This document shows positions 33,215 to 43,432 of a stretch of 64,000 bases of DNA, in pieces. The DNA is from G965276675 sp965276675 (GTDB lineage: Bacteria > Acidobacteriota > Terriglobia > Terriglobales > Acidobacteriaceae). The notes beneath the pieces were generated by a model. The model did no database searches and was not told where the DNA came from. It saw nothing but the letters and a program-made list of their open reading frames with translations. Every line of letters starts with the position of its first letter. Positions within the stretch are counted from its first letter, which is position 1. The position numbers and the translations under genes were made by a program. Location: the NCBI GenBank assembly GCA_965276675.1, contig OZ255624.1, forward strand, positions 1,488,001 through 1,552,000, read 5' to 3'.

Positions 33215-34783
33215 TCAATGTGCCCCGACAGGCGCCTTGCCGGGCTTGACCTTCTTGAAAAACCAGACGACGATCACGGCGCCAAAGGCGAGAAGCGCGG
33301 TCCAGCGAAAGATGTCCACAAAGGCCCAGAGAAGAGATTGCTGGCCGAGTTGTCCGTAGATGATCCCTTGTGCTGCGCCGACCGCGTTGGCCGGGTTGGT
33401 TTTGGTGCCCAGAAACCCACTCAGGGCGCGGACTCGCTGTTGAAACCAGAAGCTGGATTGCGGGACGTAGTTCAGGATCTGGTTCTGGTGAAAGTCGGTG
33501 CGGCGGGTAAGTTCAGTTTGGGCCAACGAGATGCCGATGGATCCGCCGACATTACGAATTAGGTTAAAGATTCCGCTGGCATTGCCGATCTGTTCATTCG
33601 AGAGCGTGGCGTACGCCTGGGTGGTGATGGGCACAAAGACAAAGGAGAGCGCGAAGCCGGTGATGACGATTGGCCACAGGAGGGTCCAGGGGCTGATATC
33701 GAGCGTGACATTGCCGAAATAGAGCGAGCAGACCCCGAAGACTAAAAAGCCGAAGCTGAGTAGATAACGCGGGTCGATCTTATTGCCCAGATAACCGATC
33801 ACGGGCATGCCAATGATGGAGCCGATGCCGCGCGGCCCGACGACCAGACCGGCGGTGAAGGCTGTGTAGCCGAGCAGCTCTTGGTAAAAGAGCGGCAGGA
33901 TAGTGATGGTGGAGTAAAGCGCGACGCCGAGCAACGCAATCAGCAGGCAGCCGATAGCGAAGTTGCGGTCTTTAAGGACCTTCAGCTGGACTAGGGGGCG
34001 CTTGCTGCGCCAGGAGTGGACGACGAACCAGGTGAACCCGATCACAAAGAAGAAGACAGTCCAGCGGATCCAGACGGCGCCGAACCAGTCGTCTTCCTGG
34101 CCCTTATCCAGAGCCACCTGGAGACAGCCGGTCCACAGGGCGAGCAGGCCGAAGCCAAGACCGTCGAACTTGGAGGCTTTGGTGTTCTTGATGTAGGAAG
34201 GATCTTCGACAAAGCGGTTGATGAGGAAAACGGCCAGAATGCCAATCGGGATATTGATGTAGAAGGCGTACCGCCAGCTATAGGTGTCGGTCAGCCATCC
34301 GCCCAGAGTGGGGCCGATGACGGGCGCTACGACAATGCCAAAGGCGAAGACGGCCATGGCTGCGCCGCGCTTGGCTGGGGGGAAGCTCTCGAGCAGGATG
34401 GACTGCGAGAGGGGCTGGAGAGCGCCGCCGCCGGCTCCCTGAATTACGCGGGCGATCAGGATAAATCCGAGGGAAGGAGCGGCTCCGCAGAAGAACGACG
34501 CGATGGTGAAGACGATGACGCATAAGACCAGGAAGCGCTTGCGTCCGAAGCGAATGGCAAACCAGTTTGAGGCGGGGAGAAAGACGGCATTCGCGACCAG
34601 GTAGCTGGTCAGCACCCAGGTAGCCTGGTCATTGGAAGCGGAGAGGCTGCCGGCAATATAGGGCAGCGCCACGGAGGCGATGGCGGTGTCGAGCACCTCC
34701 ATAAAGGTAGCGAGCATGACCGAAAAGGCCACAATCCATGGGTTGACCCCGGGCTTGAGCCCTGCTGGTTGCTGGTCTGGCAT
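33215..34783 (-). CDS. DHA2-family multidrug efflux transporter (EmrB-like)
   Basis: 522 residues, with hydrophobicity consistent with 14 membrane helices. MFS/DHA2 signatures: 'FMEVLDTAIASVALPYIAGSL' in helix 1, 'LVANAVFLPASNWFAIRFGRKRF' (motif A), 'LIARVIQGAGGGALQPLSQSIL' (motif B), and 'GPTLGGWLTDTYSWRYAFYINIPIG' (motif C and beyond). Such proteins export drugs or lipophilic compounds with protons. In Gram-negative bacteria they pair with EmrA and TolC; here the EmrA-TolC pair lies about 22 kb away (57181-60002) without its own EmrB, so this could be its partner. Confidence 0.95.
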   Translation of the reverse strand: MPDQQPAGLKPGVNPWIVAFSVMLATFMEVLDTAIASVALPYIAGSLSASNDQATWVLTSYLVANAVFLPASNWFAIRFGRKRFLVLCVIVFTIASFFCGAAPSLGFILIARVIQGAGGGALQPLSQSILLESFPPAKRGAAMAVFAFGIVVAPVIGPTLGGWLTDTYSWRYAFYINIPIGILAVFLINRFVEDPSYIKNTKASKFDGLGFGLLALWTGCLQVALDKGQEDDWFGAVWIRWTVFFFVIGFTWFVVHSWRSKRPLVQLKVLKDRNFAIGCLLIALLGVALYSTITILPLFYQELLGYTAFTAGLVVGPRGIGSIIGMPVIGYLGNKIDPRYLLSFGFLVFGVCSLYFGNVTLDISPWTLLWPIVITGFALSFVFVPITTQAYATLSNEQIGNASGIFNLIRNVGGSIGISLAQTELTRRTDFHQNQILNYVPQSSFWFQQRVRALSGFLGTKTNPANAVGAAQGIIYGQLGQQSLLWAFVDIFRWTALLAFGAVIVVWFFKKVKPGKAPVGAH

Positions 34784-34859
34784 CTCGCTGGTTCTCCGAT
34801 TCTACAGAAGCGGAGCGGGATCCAGGATTGCCGGAAAGCCAAGGGGTGGAAGTCGACGT

Positions 34860-35684
34860 TTATTGTTTGGTCAATACACCTGTGCCGCTGTTGCCATCGC
34901 ATGCACCGCCCTTTACGGCATAGGCGGAAACCGTCAGCATGGTGGCATTTGAATTAAGAGTGCCGGTTGCCGTGACGGTTGAGGAAATGGGCCCTTGCAG
35001 CTCCGTGTACGAGGCCGAAAGGGTGCTGCCGGTAACCAGACTGTCCGTGAGTACGGGGCTGGCGAAACAGGGATTGTTGGAGAAGGTTGCATTGCCGGTC
35101 AGGTGGAATTGGCCGTTGCTGTCCGGGGTACTGGACTGGGTCAGGGTGGTCGAGACAGGGATGGCGACTCCTGTCGAGTCGGTGAAGGTGCCAGTGTAGG
35201 TGCCGGAGACCGGGGCGTACATGGTTCCAGCGGCGGTGCCGGAGGCGGCTGAACACCCGTCACCAGTCAGGCTGTAGCTGGCGCCGGTCAGCGACCTCCC
35301 GTCGGTCGAGATTTGTCCCTGCACGGTGTAAACGGCCCCGTCGATGGGCTGCGAGGTGAGGTGGAGTTGGCCCTTCCCGTCCATTGCACCAGTCAATTGG
35401 AGGGCCGAGCCTGCGGGCAGACAACGGGGAGTTCCGGTGAAGTGAAAGAGGCCGGAGACCTGATCTCCTTGTGCGGTGAACGAACCGGTCAAGCTCGGTA
35501 CGCCTGTGCTGGATGACACGGAAGTTCCGGGCTGGGTAGGAGCCAGAACCCAGTTACCAGCGATTGCCGCAAAGGGCGCTGCCGGAGCGGGAGTGAGAAT
35601 CCGGCCGGAGCCGCAACCTGCAAGGAATATGAGCAGGAAGCTGGAGGTTAGGAGGAGAGTAGATCGCCGGTATTTCTGGAACAT
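34860..35684 (-). CDS. Secreted lipoprotein of unknown function
   Basis: 274 residues. A signal peptide 'RSTLLLTSSFLLIFLAGCGSG' ends in a lipobox L-A-G-C, so Cys23 would be lipidated. The mature part is rich in Ser, Thr and Gly and forms repeating beta-strand-like units: 'GSFTAQGDQVSGLFHFTGT', 'GAMDGKGQLHLTSQ', 'GQFHLTGNATFSNN'. Four mature cysteines could form two disulfides. Similar low-complexity beta lipoproteins are frequent in Acidobacteria. No enzymatic motif is seen. It lies 76 bp upstream of the transporter gene on the same strand. Confidence 0.8.
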   Translation of the reverse strand: MFQKYRRSTLLLTSSFLLIFLAGCGSGRILTPAPAAPFAAIAGNWVLAPTQPGTSVSSSTGVPSLTGSFTAQGDQVSGLFHFTGTPRCLPAGSALQLTGAMDGKGQLHLTSQPIDGAVYTVQGQISTDGRSLTGASYSLTGDGCSAASGTAAGTMYAPVSGTYTGTFTDSTGVAIPVSTTLTQSSTPDSNGQFHLTGNATFSNNPCFASPVLTDSLVTGSTLSASYTELQGPISSTVTATGTLNSNATMLTVSAYAVKGGACDGNSGTGVLTKQ

Positions 35685-35839
35685 TGGGATGAGCCCTGAA
35701 GGGATATCAGGGTGAGAGTAGTGGGGAGCAAGTTACCTTGCTATACACCTTTAGCGTTAATGGGCGGTAGTAGGAGGGTGGTTTGAAGGAATGAGTGCGC
35801 GATCCTTGCATCCTGTAACTACAAACAGCATCAGATATA

Positions 35840-35859
35840 TTGACAGTAATGCACTCAAG
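35840..35859 (+). promoter_or_regulatory. Possible dnaK promoter with HspR-type half-site
   Basis: A TTGACA lies at 35840-35845, about 90 bp before the dnaK start, followed by ACTCAAG at 35853-35859. The latter equals one half of the HAIR element (CTTGAGT-N7-ACTCAAG) bound by HspR, and an hspR-like gene lies nearby. The second half is not seen, and no clear -10 could be placed, so the assignment is weak. Confidence 0.25.
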
Positions 35860-35933
35860 TGCGAAGCTGGAGCAAGTTAGGAGTTCATGGCAGGGCAAGC
35901 GGGAATTAGGAAGTAGCGGAGAGCAGGAGAAAT

Positions 35934-37862
<1,929 letters not shown>

Positions 37863-37925
37863 CCGGTTGGGGCTGTAGCGGAAACGGGTGGGAACACTCG
37901 TGTTGCAACTCCAAGGAGCAGGCTG

Positions 37926-37957
37926 GGGCGCTCACCGGAAGGGGTGAGCGCCCTTTT
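37926..37957 (+). terminator. Rho-independent terminator after dnaK
   Basis: GGGCGCTCACC (37926-37936) pairs perfectly with GGTGAGCGCCC (37943-37953) around a 6-nt loop and is followed by TTTT. It lies 64 bp past the dnaK stop. Confidence 0.88.
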
Positions 37958-38016
37958 GCACTCCGCAGCCGATTGGAGATGGGATGAAGCAGTTTGGCAG
38001 TGAGAAGGAGAAGCAA

Positions 38017-38187
38017 ATGACGGACACCATGTGGAAATGCGAGCAGTGGAGAGCGGGCCAGGTCCTCAACAAGGTGATGTTTAACACGCGGGAAGAGGCC
38101 GAGAAGTTCTGCTCCCAGATGCATAAGGTGGAGCCGGACATCTTTTGGCGCATGGAGCCGATCGAGGCTCGCTTGGTTTGGAACTAA
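38017..38187 (+). CDS. Small conserved hypothetical protein
   Basis: 56 residues: 'DTMWKCEQWRAGQVLNKVMFNTREEAEKFCSQMHKVEPDIFWRMEPIEARLVWN'-type sequence with many aromatic residues and a single-domain alpha/beta look. The ATG at 38017 has AAGGAG 7 bp upstream. An in-frame ATG at 37984 would add 11 residues and is also possible. It stands alone between the dnaK terminator and the higBA promoter. I do not recognise a family name. Proteins of this kind seem to recur in Acidobacteria, which is recollection rather than a search result. Confidence 0.65.
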   Translation: MTDTMWKCEQWRAGQVLNKVMFNTREEAEKFCSQMHKVEPDIFWRMEPIEARLVWN

Positions 38188-38190
38188 GCA

Positions 38191-38218
38191 GCTGAACGTT
38201 GCACGTGCAACGTTCAGC
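38191..38218. promoter_or_regulatory. Perfect 28-bp palindrome upstream of higBA
   Basis: GCTGAACGTTGCAC (38191-38204) is followed directly by its exact reverse complement. It ends 15 bp before the higB start. TTGCAC at 38199 and TAGTAT at 38220 could be the -35 and -10 boxes with 15-bp spacing. HigA antitoxins repress their own promoter by binding such palindromes, so this is the likely operator. Confidence 0.75.
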
Positions 38219-38233
38219 GTAGTATGCTTGGCT

Positions 38234-38518
38234 GTGATCAAGAGTTTCAAAGACCGGGAGACGGAAAGCGTCTTTGGAACAGGTAAAAGCCGTAAATTTG
38301 GGTCAGTTGCGCAAGCTGTTGCGCGGCGCCTTGGTGACCTTCAATTTGCAGTCAGGTTAAATGATCTTCGCACTCCTCCTGGTAATCGGCTTGAGCGATT
38401 AAAGGGAGATCGCGAAGGGCAGTACAGCATTCGCATAAACGACCAGTACCGTTTGTGTTTCAGGTGGGATCAGGGCGGGGCAAGTGACGTTGAGATCACG
38501 ACTACCACTAGCCTCTAG
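38234..38518 (+). CDS. higB: HigB-family toxin (RelE-like)
   Basis: 94 residues from the GTG at 38234, giving the usual MIKSFKDRE start; a TTG 6 bp upstream would add two residues. 'RRLGDLQFAVRLNDLRTPPGNRLERLKGDREGQYSIRINDQYRLCFRW' matches the HigB/plasmid-killer pattern, with basic residues and 'W-R-L-x-F-R'-type end strand. HigB toxins cut mRNA on the ribosome and are neutralised by HigA, encoded next. The toxin-first gene order is the HigBA hallmark. The antitoxin start lies 62 bp further. The palindrome upstream is the likely operator. Confidence 0.88.
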   Translation: MIKSFKDRETESVFGTGKSRKFGSVAQAVARRLGDLQFAVRLNDLRTPPGNRLERLKGDREGQYSIRINDQYRLCFRWDQGGASDVEITTTTSL

Positions 38519-38580
38519 CCTGTGTAATTCCATCACGCCTGCATTGGCAGGCTTAGTCCAGTACTGTTGAGGCTGATCCC

Positions 38581-38889
38581 GTGTCTATTCCCAACAAAGG
38601 AACGTTCGTAGCTATACATCCTGGAGAGTTTCTCAGAGAAGATTTTATGAAGCCGCTGAGGCTGTCGAGCAACAGTCTGGCCATCGCTCTTCGGGTACCA
38701 GCGACGCGCATTACGGAGATTGTCAACGAGCGGCGTGGCATTACAACGGATACGGCATTTCGGCTGAGCCGCTACTTCGGTAATTCGCCTGAATACTGGC
38801 TCAATATGCAGCAAGCCTATGAGCTTGCCATCGCTCGAGTGGAGTTGCTCCCGCGAGTCTCCAAAGAAGTGCAGCAGCGGTCGGCATAG
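38581..38889 (+). CDS. higA: HigA-family antitoxin
   Basis: 102 residues from a GTG at 38581 with GAGG upstream. 'IHPGEFLREDFMKPLRLSSNSLAIALRVPATRITEIVNERRGITTDTAFRLSRYFGNSPEYWLNMQQAYEL' is a full HigA/VapI signature: a Cro/C1-type helix-turn-helix and the 'S-P-E-Y-W-L-N-M-Q' helix. It binds HigB and represses the operon, probably through the 28-bp palindrome upstream. It ends 5 bp before the glycosylase gene, so that gene may be read from the same message. Confidence 0.92.
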   Translation: MSIPNKGTFVAIHPGEFLREDFMKPLRLSSNSLAIALRVPATRITEIVNERRGITTDTAFRLSRYFGNSPEYWLNMQQAYELAIARVELLPRVSKEVQQRSA

Positions 38890-38894
38890 AGCAG

Positions 38895-39689
38895 ATGCCA
38901 GAGGGGAACGAGGTTCATCGATACCGCGATCGGCAGGCTGCCACGTTTGTCGGCAAGACGGTGCGGATCGATTCACCCACGGGGCAGTTCGCCGACCCCG
39001 AGGCGCTGGATGGCCGGAAGTTACGCGGCATCACGGCGCATGGGAAGCATCTGGGCTACGACTTCGGCAGGGACCTGATACTGCACGTACATCTGGGGCG
39101 TTTCGGTGACTTTATGGAGGGCACGATGCCGCTTCTGGAGCCGAAAGGCGCCCTGCGCTTCCGCATGTGGACCAAGACCGATTGGCTGGAGCTGCGTGGG
39201 CCAACGGACTGCTCGCTGTACACGCAGGAGAAGTGGAAGAAGCTGCTGACGCGGCTGGGGCCGGATCCGCTGGAGAAGGGCGATGACCCGAAGCTTGCAA
39301 TTGAGCTAATACGCAGGCGCAAGACGCCCATTGGCGCGCTGCTGATGGATCAAGCAGTGATCGCCGGGATAGGCAACATCTATCGGGCGGAGCTGTTGTA
39401 TCGCGCGCGCATCAACCCGTACCGGCCGGGTCAAGAGGTGTCGGAGAAAGAGCTAAAGGCTTTGTGGCGCGATGCGGTGAAACTGATGCCGGATGGTATG
39501 GTCGACCGGCGCATTGTGACGACGCGCTCTGGGGACCGGCCACATCCGAAGGGCGCGGCCGAACGCGGTGAAGTGCACTATGTCTATAGGCGTGCCAAAA
39601 AGCCCTGCTTTGTGTGCGGGACCGCGGTGGAAAGCAAGAGCATGGCAGGACGCACTCTCTACTGGTGCCCCACCTGCCAACAAGACTAG
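38895..39689 (+). CDS. Fpg/Nei-family DNA glycosylase
   Basis: 264 residues. 'MPEGNEVHRYRDRQA' gives the catalytic Pro2 and Glu3. 'AHGKHLGYDFGRDLILHVHLGRFGDF' holds the conserved Lys and the loop of the N-terminal domain. 'DQAVIAGIGNIYRAELLYRARINPYRPG' is the helix-two-turn-helix. The end has a four-cysteine zinc finger (CFVCG...WCPTC). It removes oxidised bases and cuts the strand. The start MPEGNEVH rather than MPELPEV points to the endonuclease VIII (Nei) side of the family. The gene follows higA by 5 bp and precedes dnaJ by 53 bp. Confidence 0.93.
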   Translation: MPEGNEVHRYRDRQAATFVGKTVRIDSPTGQFADPEALDGRKLRGITAHGKHLGYDFGRDLILHVHLGRFGDFMEGTMPLLEPKGALRFRMWTKTDWLELRGPTDCSLYTQEKWKKLLTRLGPDPLEKGDDPKLAIELIRRRKTPIGALLMDQAVIAGIGNIYRAELLYRARINPYRPGQEVSEKELKALWRDAVKLMPDGMVDRRIVTTRSGDRPHPKGAAERGEVHYVYRRAKKPCFVCGTAVESKSMAGRTLYWCPTCQQD

Positions 39690-39742
39690 CAAGACAGGAT
39701 CAGCGACAGGATTAGTAAAGACGGGATCGAAGAACGAACACC

Positions 39743-40954
39743 ATGGCATCTACCCAGACCAAAGATTATTATGGCCTACTCGGCGTCAAGAAGACGGCGA
39801 CCTCGGATGAGATCCGCAAGGCCTTTCGCAAGCTCGCGCGCAAGTACCACCCGGATGTGAATCCGGGCGATAAGAAATCCGAGGAGAAATTCAAGGAGAT
39901 CTCGGAGGCTAACGACATCCTGAGTGACGAGAAGAAGCGCAAGGTCTATGACCAGCTCGGCTTCTACTCGGACGGGATCGATCCGGCAGCAGCGGAAGCA
40001 GCGGCGCGGGGCGGCTATCGCCGCCGCGGCCCGGCAGCGGGTGCGCCGGATGTCGATTTCGGAGGCTTTGACTTTTCTGGCTTCGAGGCGCCGACCGGGG
40101 CAGGGGGCGCGGGTCAGGCAGGAGGGCAGGGGAGCTGGGGCGGCTTCCGCGACATCTTCTCCGGAATGTTCAATCAGGGCGGCGGCGTGGGCCGGCAGGC
40201 GCGCGGGCCGGAGCCGGGCACAGACCTGGAATATCAGGTGAATGTAGATTTCTGGACGGCAATCCGCGGCGGCACGGCCCGGTTGCAGATCACGCGACAG
40301 GAGGTATGCCCCACCTGCAAAGGCAAGGCTTCGACTGGCGGCGTAATGCAGTGCCCGGAGTGTAACGGCACTGGTCAGGTGACGCAGATGGGCGGCCGGA
40401 TGAAGTTCAACATCCAATGCCCCCGGTGCGGCGGTACAGGCCGGGTACAGAATGCCTGCCCTACCTGCCACGGCGAGGGTACGGTCTCGCGCGCCGAGCA
40501 AATCGAGTTCCGCATCAAGGCGGGCACGCGCGAGGGTCAGCGAATCCGCCTCGCGGGCAAGGGTAACGCCGGAATCAACGGCGGTCAGCCCGGCGACCTC
40601 TACCTGATCATCAAGGCGGGCACGCATCCAGTATTTACACGTTCGGGAGATGACATCCAGATCGCGGCGCCGGTGACGGTGGCCGAAGCGGCGCTGGGGG
40701 CGAAGATCGAAGTACCGACGATCGATGGACGGGCACAGTTGCGAATTCCGCCAGGCACCCAGAGCGGGCAGAAACTGCGCATGCGGGAGAAGGGCGTGCC
40801 ATCGGCGGCAAACGAGGAAAAGCGCGGCGACGAGATCGTAACTGTGGAAGTTGTGGTACCACACCTGAAGGACGAGCGATCGAAGGAGATCTTGCGAGAG
40901 CTGGCGAAGCTGAACCCGGAAGATCCGCGCGAAGTGATATTTGAGAAGGTGTAG
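39743..40954 (+). CDS. dnaJ: Chaperone DnaJ (Hsp40)
   Basis: 403 residues. The J domain 'DYYGLLGVKKTATSDEIRKAFRKLARKYHPDVNPGDKKSEEKFKEISEANDILSD' carries HPD. A Gly-rich linker (about 85-150) is followed by four zinc motifs: CPTCKGKA, CPECNGTG, CPRCGGTG and CPTCHGEG. The C-terminal substrate-binding domains follow ('GQRIRLAGKGNAGINGGQPGDLYLIIK'). It delivers clients to DnaK and stimulates its ATPase. The first zinc motif ends in A rather than G. The next gene begins 4 bp later, so the two are co-transcribed. Confidence 0.96.
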   Translation: MASTQTKDYYGLLGVKKTATSDEIRKAFRKLARKYHPDVNPGDKKSEEKFKEISEANDILSDEKKRKVYDQLGFYSDGIDPAAAEAAARGGYRRRGPAAGAPDVDFGGFDFSGFEAPTGAGGAGQAGGQGSWGGFRDIFSGMFNQGGGVGRQARGPEPGTDLEYQVNVDFWTAIRGGTARLQITRQEVCPTCKGKASTGGVMQCPECNGTGQVTQMGGRMKFNIQCPRCGGTGRVQNACPTCHGEGTVSRAEQIEFRIKAGTREGQRIRLAGKGNAGINGGQPGDLYLIIKAGTHPVFTRSGDDIQIAAPVTVAEAALGAKIEVPTIDGRAQLRIPPGTQSGQKLRMREKGVPSAANEEKRGDEIVTVEVVVPHLKDERSKEILRELAKLNPEDPREVIFEKV

Positions 40955-40957
40955 ACG

Positions 40958-41416
40958 ATGCGTGGGGCGCGTCAGCAGCCAGCGGATTCCCAGACGTTGA
41001 TCAACCTGCTCATGACGTTTGCAGACGAGGCGCTCAAAGTGAAAGGCAGCTTCAACCCAATCTCGGCCACGATGAATCGCCAGGGCGAGACGGCGCTGAA
41101 CACCGAGTATGCCATGCGCGAGGAGTTGCGGGCGCGGGATGTGGCTGCTACGCTCACGGCTGGCATTCTGGAGCGGCTGAGGCGCGGGGAGGTCCGGACG
41201 GCAGCGATCGCTGCCATGGTCCTGTACGGGAAGAGCGACTCTGATGAGCGCTCAACGGCGGTGCAGGTGCATGTGGAGCAGGAAGATGGCTATTGCGCGG
41301 ATGTTTTTATGCCGTACAGGATACGAGGAGGCATGCTCCGCCGTCCGAGGGATACGGTGCGGGTACGCTTTAGTCAACCGGTGGCTCAGGAGAGCGTTCG
41401 CGTATTCTTCCCGTAG
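40958..41416 (+). CDS. Hypothetical protein co-transcribed with dnaJ
   Basis: 152 residues, starting at an ATG 4 bp after the dnaJ stop. The first half is helical ('DSQTLINLLMTFADEALKVKGSFNPISATMNRQGE', 'ELRARDVAATLTAGILERLRRGEVRTAAIAAMVLYGK'). The second half looks like beta strands ('AVQVHVEQEDGYCADVFMPYRI', 'DTVRVRFSQPVAQESVRVFFP'). I do not recognise the family. There is no signal peptide or membrane helix, so it is cytoplasmic. Its tight coupling to dnaJ suggests expression under heat shock, which is inference. Confidence 0.75.
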   Translation: MRGARQQPADSQTLINLLMTFADEALKVKGSFNPISATMNRQGETALNTEYAMREELRARDVAATLTAGILERLRRGEVRTAAIAAMVLYGKSDSDERSTAVQVHVEQEDGYCADVFMPYRIRGGMLRRPRDTVRVRFSQPVAQESVRVFFP

Positions 41417-41558
41417 CTTCCGAACTCGATAGCGGTTCTCATGGCATTATTCGTGGTCCATACTGAAGAGGACTCTCGCAATCGATTTTTAACTGCCGCG
41501 CTTTGGATGGTTTTGGACGCGGCAATCGCAGTCTCGAACACCCGATGTAGCTACCTCT

Positions 41559-41960
41559 ATGCCGACGAAACGGAAGACTAAGGGCGCGTACATGATCTCG
41601 GCGGTGGCTGAGATGTATGAGATTCATCCACAGACGCTCCGGCTTTATGAGCGGGAGGGGCTGCTAAAGCCGTCGCGTACGGAGGGAAATACGCGTCTCT
41701 ATACCGACGAAGACCTGGAGCGGCTGGAGTTCATTCTGAACCTGGCGCGCGATCTTGGAGTGAATATCTCTGGCATTGCGATCATCCTGCAGATGCGGGA
41801 GCGCATGGAGGAGATGAACCGCCAGATGCAAAGCTTCGTCGACTATGTGCGGTTGGAGATGCTGACGCATATGCAGCAAGGGTTTGCGCAGAGCGAGGCG
41901 GCCATGGTGCCGATGCGGAAAGCAGTCGTGGTGCCGGCGCCGCGCGGCAAACGCTCCTAG
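41559..41960 (+). CDS. hspR: MerR-family heat-shock repressor HspR-like
   Basis: 133 residues. 'YMISAVAEMYEIHPQTLRLYEREGLLKPSRTEGNTRLYTDEDLERLEFILNLARDLGVNISGIAIIL' is the HspR version of the MerR winged helix, with 'I-H-P-Q-T-L-R-x-Y-E-R-x-G-L' and 'N-T-R-x-Y-x-x-x-D'. A short helical tail ('QMRERMEEMNRQMQSFVDYVRLEML') would dimerise. HspR with DnaK as co-repressor shuts off dnaK/dnaJ by binding HAIR elements. Its place 0.6 kb behind dnaJ fits that circuit. It is read from its own 142-bp upstream gap. Confidence 0.88.
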   Translation: MPTKRKTKGAYMISAVAEMYEIHPQTLRLYEREGLLKPSRTEGNTRLYTDEDLERLEFILNLARDLGVNISGIAIILQMRERMEEMNRQMQSFVDYVRLEMLTHMQQGFAQSEAAMVPMRKAVVVPAPRGKRS

Positions 41961-42069
41961 CAGCAGTTATTCACGTTGCTACCGCATGAACATGGGGCGT
42001 AGCGCAACTTTCCGAGTGTAACTGTAGTCTATACCGCAGGCGCTTACAGAACAGGTGTTCGGACTCGTG

Positions 42070-43296
42070 ATGCTGCATCTCCTCCTCGCAATTGCAATCT
42101 TCGGGATTATCACGTCCACGGTCACGGGTGTGCTTGTGCTGTGCGGCACGCAGCGGTTTCTGCTGCGCAAGCATGCTCCGGCTGCTGTGTTTCTCCCGCC
42201 GGTGAGTCTGCTGAAACCGCTCCACGGCGCTGAGCCGAATCTGGAGACGCACCTCGAAGGTTTCTTCCAACAAAACTATCCTGCGTATGAGATTCTGTTC
42301 TGCGCGCGCCAAGCGGCCGATGCGGGACTGGAGATAGCGCGGCGAGTTGCGGCCCGGTATCCCGCGATTCCTAGTCGTTTCTTTACTACGGGCGACCCTC
42401 TCTACGCCAATGCCAAAGTAGCGTCGCTCGAGCGTATGAGCGAGGTTGCGCTATACGAGATTCTGGTGGTGAGCGACAGCGATGTGCGGATAGGGCCGGA
42501 CTACTTGAGCGCAGTCGCAGCGCCTTTCATTGACGCAAAGGTCGGCTTGGTGACCTGCCTCTACCGTGGTGTGGCCATGCCGGCGGGCACGGATGAGCCG
42601 CATGCCCCTTGGCCGGTCTGGTCGCAGCTCGAAGGCGTCGGCATGTCAATCGAGATGACCTCAGGTGTTCTGGTGGCGGAGATGTTGGAGGGCATGCAGT
42701 TTGCTCTTGGGCCGACCATGGCAGTGCGTCGCGGCTGTGTCGAGCAGATCGGCGGCTTCCGCGCTCTGGGCCAGTACTGCTCCGATGATTTTCTGCTGGG
42801 CAACCTGGTGGCGGCAGCGGGGCACACGGTGGTTTTGTCCGGCCATGTCATCGATCACATCATTTTGAACTCGTCCTTTTCTGATTCAGTGAAGCACCAG
42901 GTGCGCTGGATGAAGAGCACCCGTTTTTCCCGGCCGAAGGGGCACTTTGGCACGGCGCTGACCTTCAGCGTGCCTTATGGATTGCTGGCTTTCGTGACGG
43001 CCCTGGCAATTGGGCATCCGCTTCTGGGTGCGCTGGCTCTGCTGTGGAGCATTGCGAACCGGATGGTGCTAGCGGCGGCGGTGGGAGCTGGGGTGGTGGC
43101 CGAACGCACTCTGTGGCGTACCGTATTGCTCTATCCGCTGCGTGACCTGATGGGCTTTTGTTACTGGGCAGCAAGTTACGGGAGCAACACAATTCTCTGG
43201 CGCGGCGAGCTCTATCAACTGGAGCGTGGTGGGCTGATGCGCGGAGCCGGGCATGCGGGCAAGGTTGAGGACCGCGAATCCGCGCTAACCGTCTGA
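42070..43296 (+). CDS. hpnI: Hopanoid biosynthesis glycosyltransferase HpnI-like (GT21)
   Basis: 408 residues from the ATG at 42070; a GTG at 42055 is an alternative. An N-terminal membrane helix is followed by 'PPVSLLKPLHGAEPNLETHLEGFFQQNYPAYEILFCAR', 'ILVVSDSDVRIGPDYL' (the D-x-D-like site), and 'CSDDFLLGNLVAAAGHTV'. 'HQVRWMKSTRFSRPKGH' is the Q/RxxRW motif, and two further membrane helices complete the fold. This is the ceramide glucosyltransferase/HpnI family. HpnI adds N-acetylglucosamine to bacteriohopanetetrol. No other hopanoid genes are nearby, so the acceptor is inferred. Confidence 0.8.
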   Translation: MLHLLLAIAIFGIITSTVTGVLVLCGTQRFLLRKHAPAAVFLPPVSLLKPLHGAEPNLETHLEGFFQQNYPAYEILFCARQAADAGLEIARRVAARYPAIPSRFFTTGDPLYANAKVASLERMSEVALYEILVVSDSDVRIGPDYLSAVAAPFIDAKVGLVTCLYRGVAMPAGTDEPHAPWPVWSQLEGVGMSIEMTSGVLVAEMLEGMQFALGPTMAVRRGCVEQIGGFRALGQYCSDDFLLGNLVAAAGHTVVLSGHVIDHIILNSSFSDSVKHQVRWMKSTRFSRPKGHFGTALTFSVPYGLLAFVTALAIGHPLLGALALLWSIANRMVLAAAVGAGVVAERTLWRTVLLYPLRDLMGFCYWAASYGSNTILWRGELYQLERGGLMRGAGHAGKVEDRESALTV

Positions 43297-43324
43297 GGTA
43301 GCGCACAAAGGTGGGTTGAGATGG

Positions 43325-43350
43325 AGGTCTGGGCGCTTGCGCCCGGACCT
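43325..43350 (+). terminator. Hairpin terminator after hpnI
   Basis: AGGTCTGGGCGC pairs with GCGCCCGGACCT (12 pairs including one T-G) around TT, followed by TTCC. It lies 29 bp behind the stop. The T run is short. Confidence 0.6.
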
Positions 43351-43432
43351 TTCCTGCTTGTGAGCCGCATTTGTGCGGGAGTATGATTCGTGTCGCATCC
43401 ATCTGGCCGCTCGGCCAGGCGAGGAGGCGATC

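Noticed and set aside
35684..35933. A CIRCE element (HrcA site) ahead of dnaK
   Set aside because: The arms TTAGCACTC and GAGTGCTAA with a 9-bp gap are not present; only an ACTCAAG word is found.
39776..40864. Long open frame opposite dnaJ
   Set aside because: It is the antisense frame of an intact, unmistakable dnaJ.
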